64,000 nucleotides of DNA from Marinobacter sp. BW6 (GTDB lineage Bacteria; Pseudomonadota; Gammaproteobacteria; Pseudomonadales; Oleiphilaceae). A model generated the notes under the pieces. It saw only the letters and a list, made by a program, of their open reading frames with translations, was not told the origin of the DNA and did no database searches. Shown here piece after piece: positions 61,987-64,000 of the stretch. The DNA is taken from contig NZ_VIRN01000064.1 of assembly GCF_008107725.1 (NCBI RefSeq), positions 1,612,001 to 1,676,000 on the forward strand, given 5' to 3'. The position numbers were made by a program, and so were the translations under genes. Positions within the stretch are counted from its first letter, which is position 1; each line of letters begins with the position of its first letter.

Positions 61987-63345
61987 ATGCGAAGCCACAT
62001 CGTTGCAGGTATCGCCGCGGTTTTTTTCGGTTTTTCCGGACAGGCTCTGTCCAAAGTCACGACCGCCGAAGCCGAGCGGCTGGGTGAGGATCTCACCCCG
62101 GTTGGAGCCGAGAGGGCGGGCAACCGGTCAGGCAGCATACCCGAGTGGACCGGGGGGCTCGCCACGCCTCCGGAGGAATGGCGCAAGGGCCAGGTTGAAA
62201 TTGATCCGTTTCCGGAAGACGAGGCCCTCTTCGTCATAACGTCCAAAAATCTTGACCTTTACCGGGACAAGCTCTCCGATGGCCATATTGCCATGCTGGA
62301 AAAGTATGGGCCTGACTTTTTCATGCCTGTTTACCAGACTCGCCGCACGGCGGCGTTCCCGGAGCATGTCTACGACAAGTTTCGTGAGAATGCCCTCACA
62401 GCGCAGTTGCTGGACAATGGGAATGGTGTCCGGGACACCATCATGACCAGTCCGTTCCCTGTCCCCAAAGACGGCCTGGAGGTCATCTGGAACCACATCC
62501 TTCGCTACCGCGGTGAAGAGATTTCCCTGCGGAGTGCATCAGCAACGCCCCAGAAGGATGGTTCTTACAACCCTGTGGTCAATGATTACGACTACTTCTT
62601 TGCCTACAGTCAGAAGGGGGCGGAGCTGGCGGAAATCGACAACAAGATTTTTTACCTGAAGACAGACACCATTGCGCCTTCGTCGCTGGCCGGGACCATC
62701 ACGCTGGTACACGAGACCCTGGACCAGGTCCGGTCGCCGCGCCTTGCCTGGCGCTATGATTCCGGTTCCCGCCGGCTTCGCAGGTCGCCCAACCTGGCCT
62801 ACGAGACCGATTTGCCGAATTCATCGTCACTGCGTTCGGTTGACCAGAAGGATATGTACAACGGCGCGCCAAACCAGTACGACTGGGAGCTGAAAGGCAA
62901 GCGAGAGCTGTTCGTACCTTACAACGCCTACAAGCTGCACGGGACGGAGGTGGAGGCCGATGATGTGATTCGTCCGGGCCACATCAATCAGGAACTGACC
63001 CGTTATGAGCTGCATCGAGTGTGGGTGGTCGAAGCAAAGCGTCGGACGGGCATCAGCCATATTTACGACCGTCGCGTTTTCTATGTGGACGAGGACAGCT
63101 GGCAGATTCTGGCTTCTGAGGGATACGATGCGGACGGGAAACTGTGGCGTGTGTCCGAAGCCCACAACATTAGCTATTACAGTGAGCCGGTGTTCTGGAC
63201 TACCATGGAAATGACCTACGACCTGAAGGCGGAGCGTTATTATGTTGATGGGCTTGATGATGGTTTCCCGGCGTACGATTTCGACCCCGGGTTCCGGGGC
63301 AGCGAATTTACCGCCTCTGCCGCCCGTCGCGCCGCTCGCCGCTGA
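61987..63345 (+). CDS. DUF1329 outer-membrane-associated protein (LolA/LolB-like fold)
   Basis: A 452-aa exported protein with a signal peptide (about 1-22, IAAVFFGFSGQALSK). DUF1329 motifs include LTPVGAERAGNRSGSIPEWTGG near the mature start, and YPVPKDG-type FPVPKDGLEVIWNHI, FVPYNAYKLH and LHRVWVVEAKRR later. Members are common beside RND/BamA-type or YCF48 genes in pollutant-degrading gammaproteobacteria and are thought to carry lipid or hydrophobic molecules. No such partner is next to it here. Confidence 0.9.
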   Translation: MRSHIVAGIAAVFFGFSGQALSKVTTAEAERLGEDLTPVGAERAGNRSGSIPEWTGGLATPPEEWRKGQVEIDPFPEDEALFVITSKNLDLYRDKLSDGHIAMLEKYGPDFFMPVYQTRRTAAFPEHVYDKFRENALTAQLLDNGNGVRDTIMTSPFPVPKDGLEVIWNHILRYRGEEISLRSASATPQKDGSYNPVVNDYDYFFAYSQKGAELAEIDNKIFYLKTDTIAPSSLAGTITLVHETLDQVRSPRLAWRYDSGSRRLRRSPNLAYETDLPNSSSLRSVDQKDMYNGAPNQYDWELKGKRELFVPYNAYKLHGTEVEADDVIRPGHINQELTRYELHRVWVVEAKRRTGISHIYDRRVFYVDEDSWQILASEGYDADGKLWRVSEAHNISYYSEPVFWTTMEMTYDLKAERYYVDGLDDGFPAYDFDPGFRGSEFTASAARRAARR

Positions 63346-63362
63346 TTTCCAAGGAGACCGAC

Positions 63363-63692
63363 ATGGCAGACCCGCAAGTTCACCTTGATCACCTCGATCA
63401 GTTGATCGCCGATCTTGGTCGCGCCCTCGCAGACAAAGACTGGGAAGCGATGGGCCGCCTCAACGAGCAGGTGAAGCCAGCAGTCGAGCCTGTGATGGTT
63501 GCCCTGGAATCGGGAAAAGTGGAGGCGGAGCCAGTGAGACTCCGCTTGCAGGAGTTGCAGCAGTTTATTGACGCAGCAGATGATTCCGCCCGCATTGCCC
63601 GCCAGGAAGCGGAAGAGGGCCTCAAGGGGGTAAACCGGAATCGGAGCGCGGCAAAGGCCTATCAGAACGTCTTGTCGAATCGACCAAAATAG
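63363..63692 (+). CDS. fliT: FliT/FleP-like flagellar chaperone
   Basis: A 109-aa protein that is all helical and charged (LDHLDQLIADLGRALADKDW, then LQELQQFIDAADDSARIARQ). Sequence conservation of this group is low, so the call rests on size, helical pattern and the fleQ gene 71 nt downstream, the same neighbour as fleP/fliT in Pseudomonas. FliT-type proteins chaperone FliD. AAGGAG precedes the ATG. It is distant from fliD and fliS (42 kb). Confidence 0.65.
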   Translation: MADPQVHLDHLDQLIADLGRALADKDWEAMGRLNEQVKPAVEPVMVALESGKVEAEPVRLRLQELQQFIDAADDSARIARQEAEEGLKGVNRNRSAAKAYQNVLSNRPK

Positions 63693-63762
63693 CGTCATAA
63701 AATTGACTCTGCCGTCCTTACAGTCTTAAATACCGCACAAATCCCTCAAGAGATTCGGTTGA

Positions 63763-64000
63763 ATGTCTAAAAATAACAAAGTGCTGGTGCTGAGCGAGGA
63801 TGATTCAAGATTGCGGGACATAGTCACCATTCTTGAGTTCATTGGTGAGGAGCAGGTCCTCGCCGGCGATGAAGCCAGGGCACTTTTGAACAGCGGCGAC
63901 GAGGAAAGCCTTTCAGATATCGCGGTCGCGGTGGTGAACGGCGAGGATGACGGCGTCACCGAGGCCATTGGGACTGTTTGCAATGCAGTTCAGGGCGTTC
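63763..64000 (+). CDS. fleQ: FleQ-type flagellar master regulator (N-terminal part, cut by window end)
   Basis: The first 79 residues are present, without a stop. NNKVLVLSEDDSRLRDIVTI and LEFIGEEQVLAGDEARALL match the divergent receiver-like FleQ domain (VILNFLGEDQ-type in Pseudomonas), which lacks a standard phospho-acceptor. FleQ is a sigma-54 activator that binds c-di-GMP and switches between flagellar and biofilm genes. It would drive the sigma-54 promoters seen at 12.5 and 14.2 kb. The AAA and DNA-binding domains are outside the window. Confidence 0.8.
   Translation, partial: MSKNNKVLVLSEDDSRLRDIVTILEFIGEEQVLAGDEARALLNSGDEESLSDIAVAVVNGEDDGVTEAIGTVCNAVQGV

Overview
The window looks like chromosomal DNA of a motile, aerobic marine gammaproteobacterium of the Marinobacter type. 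This is inferred, not searched. The clues are an MvaT-type H-NS protein, a FleQ-type flagellar regulator, the lexA-sulA pair with the small genes that flank it in pseudomonads, dense c-di-GMP signalling, REP/REPIN palindromes and balanced GC with little foreign-looking DNA. I see no prophage, insertion sequence, CRISPR array, plasmid origin or rRNA.

Layout. 1-5.0 kb: end of a surface-polysaccharide locus (WbpM/PglF-type dehydratase, TviB/WbpA-type UDP-sugar dehydrogenase) with a beta-CASP metallo-beta-lactamase protein that carries REP DNA in frame. 5.2-10.3 kb: mvaT, a REC-CheC/diguanylate cyclase pair, a secreted protein and exonuclease I. 10.5-21.2 kb: late flagellar island (TPR/methyltransferase protein, two flagellins in opposite orientation, Maf-like flagellin glycosyltransferase, flaG, fliD, fliS) with recognisable sigma-54 and sigma-28 promoters. 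21.3-28.4 kb: argG, an AraC regulator, a degenerate GGDEF response regulator, yajQ, an AmpG-like permease, an alkyltransferase-like protein and an SDR, with several REP elements. 28.5-31.4 kb: fxsA and groES-groEL under a sigma-32-like promoter. 31.4-35.1 kb: gspN-gspC-gspD. 35.1-42.4 kb: M48 protease/LemA, an EAL phosphodiesterase, sodB and purE-purK. 42.6-48.8 kb: envelope and hypothetical proteins, a Val-Asp-Val tRNA cluster, a divergent FabG4-type reductase/thiolase pair and initiator tRNA-Met. 48.9-57.1 kb: an amidase, a voltage-sensor-like membrane protein and tamA-tamB. 57.1-64 kb: a SIMPL protein, an amidoligase/glutaminase-like pair, lexA-sulA with SOS boxes, a DUF1329 protein, a FliT-like chaperone and the start of fleQ.

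Themes. Flagellar assembly and filament glycosylation dominate the first third. The fliT/fleQ end of the usual fliC-flaG-fliD-fliS-fliT-fleQ cluster lies 42 kb away at the right edge, which suggests a rearrangement. C-di-GMP input and output (a diguanylate cyclase, an EAL protein, a degenerate GGDEF regulator, YajQ, FleQ) recur across the window.

Two kinds of small palindromic DNA stand out. The first is a REP/REPIN family (about 14 copies), one of which has become part of a protein. The second is a family of roughly 100-bp hairpins with a shared core but private, self-complementary arms (three copies). Other items worth following are an overlapping amidoligase/class-I glutamine-amidotransferase pair, a GGA-rich presumptive RNA with a terminator ahead of an AraC gene, a hairpin that buries the sbcB ribosome-binding site, and a permease whose best-placed start codon is ATC.
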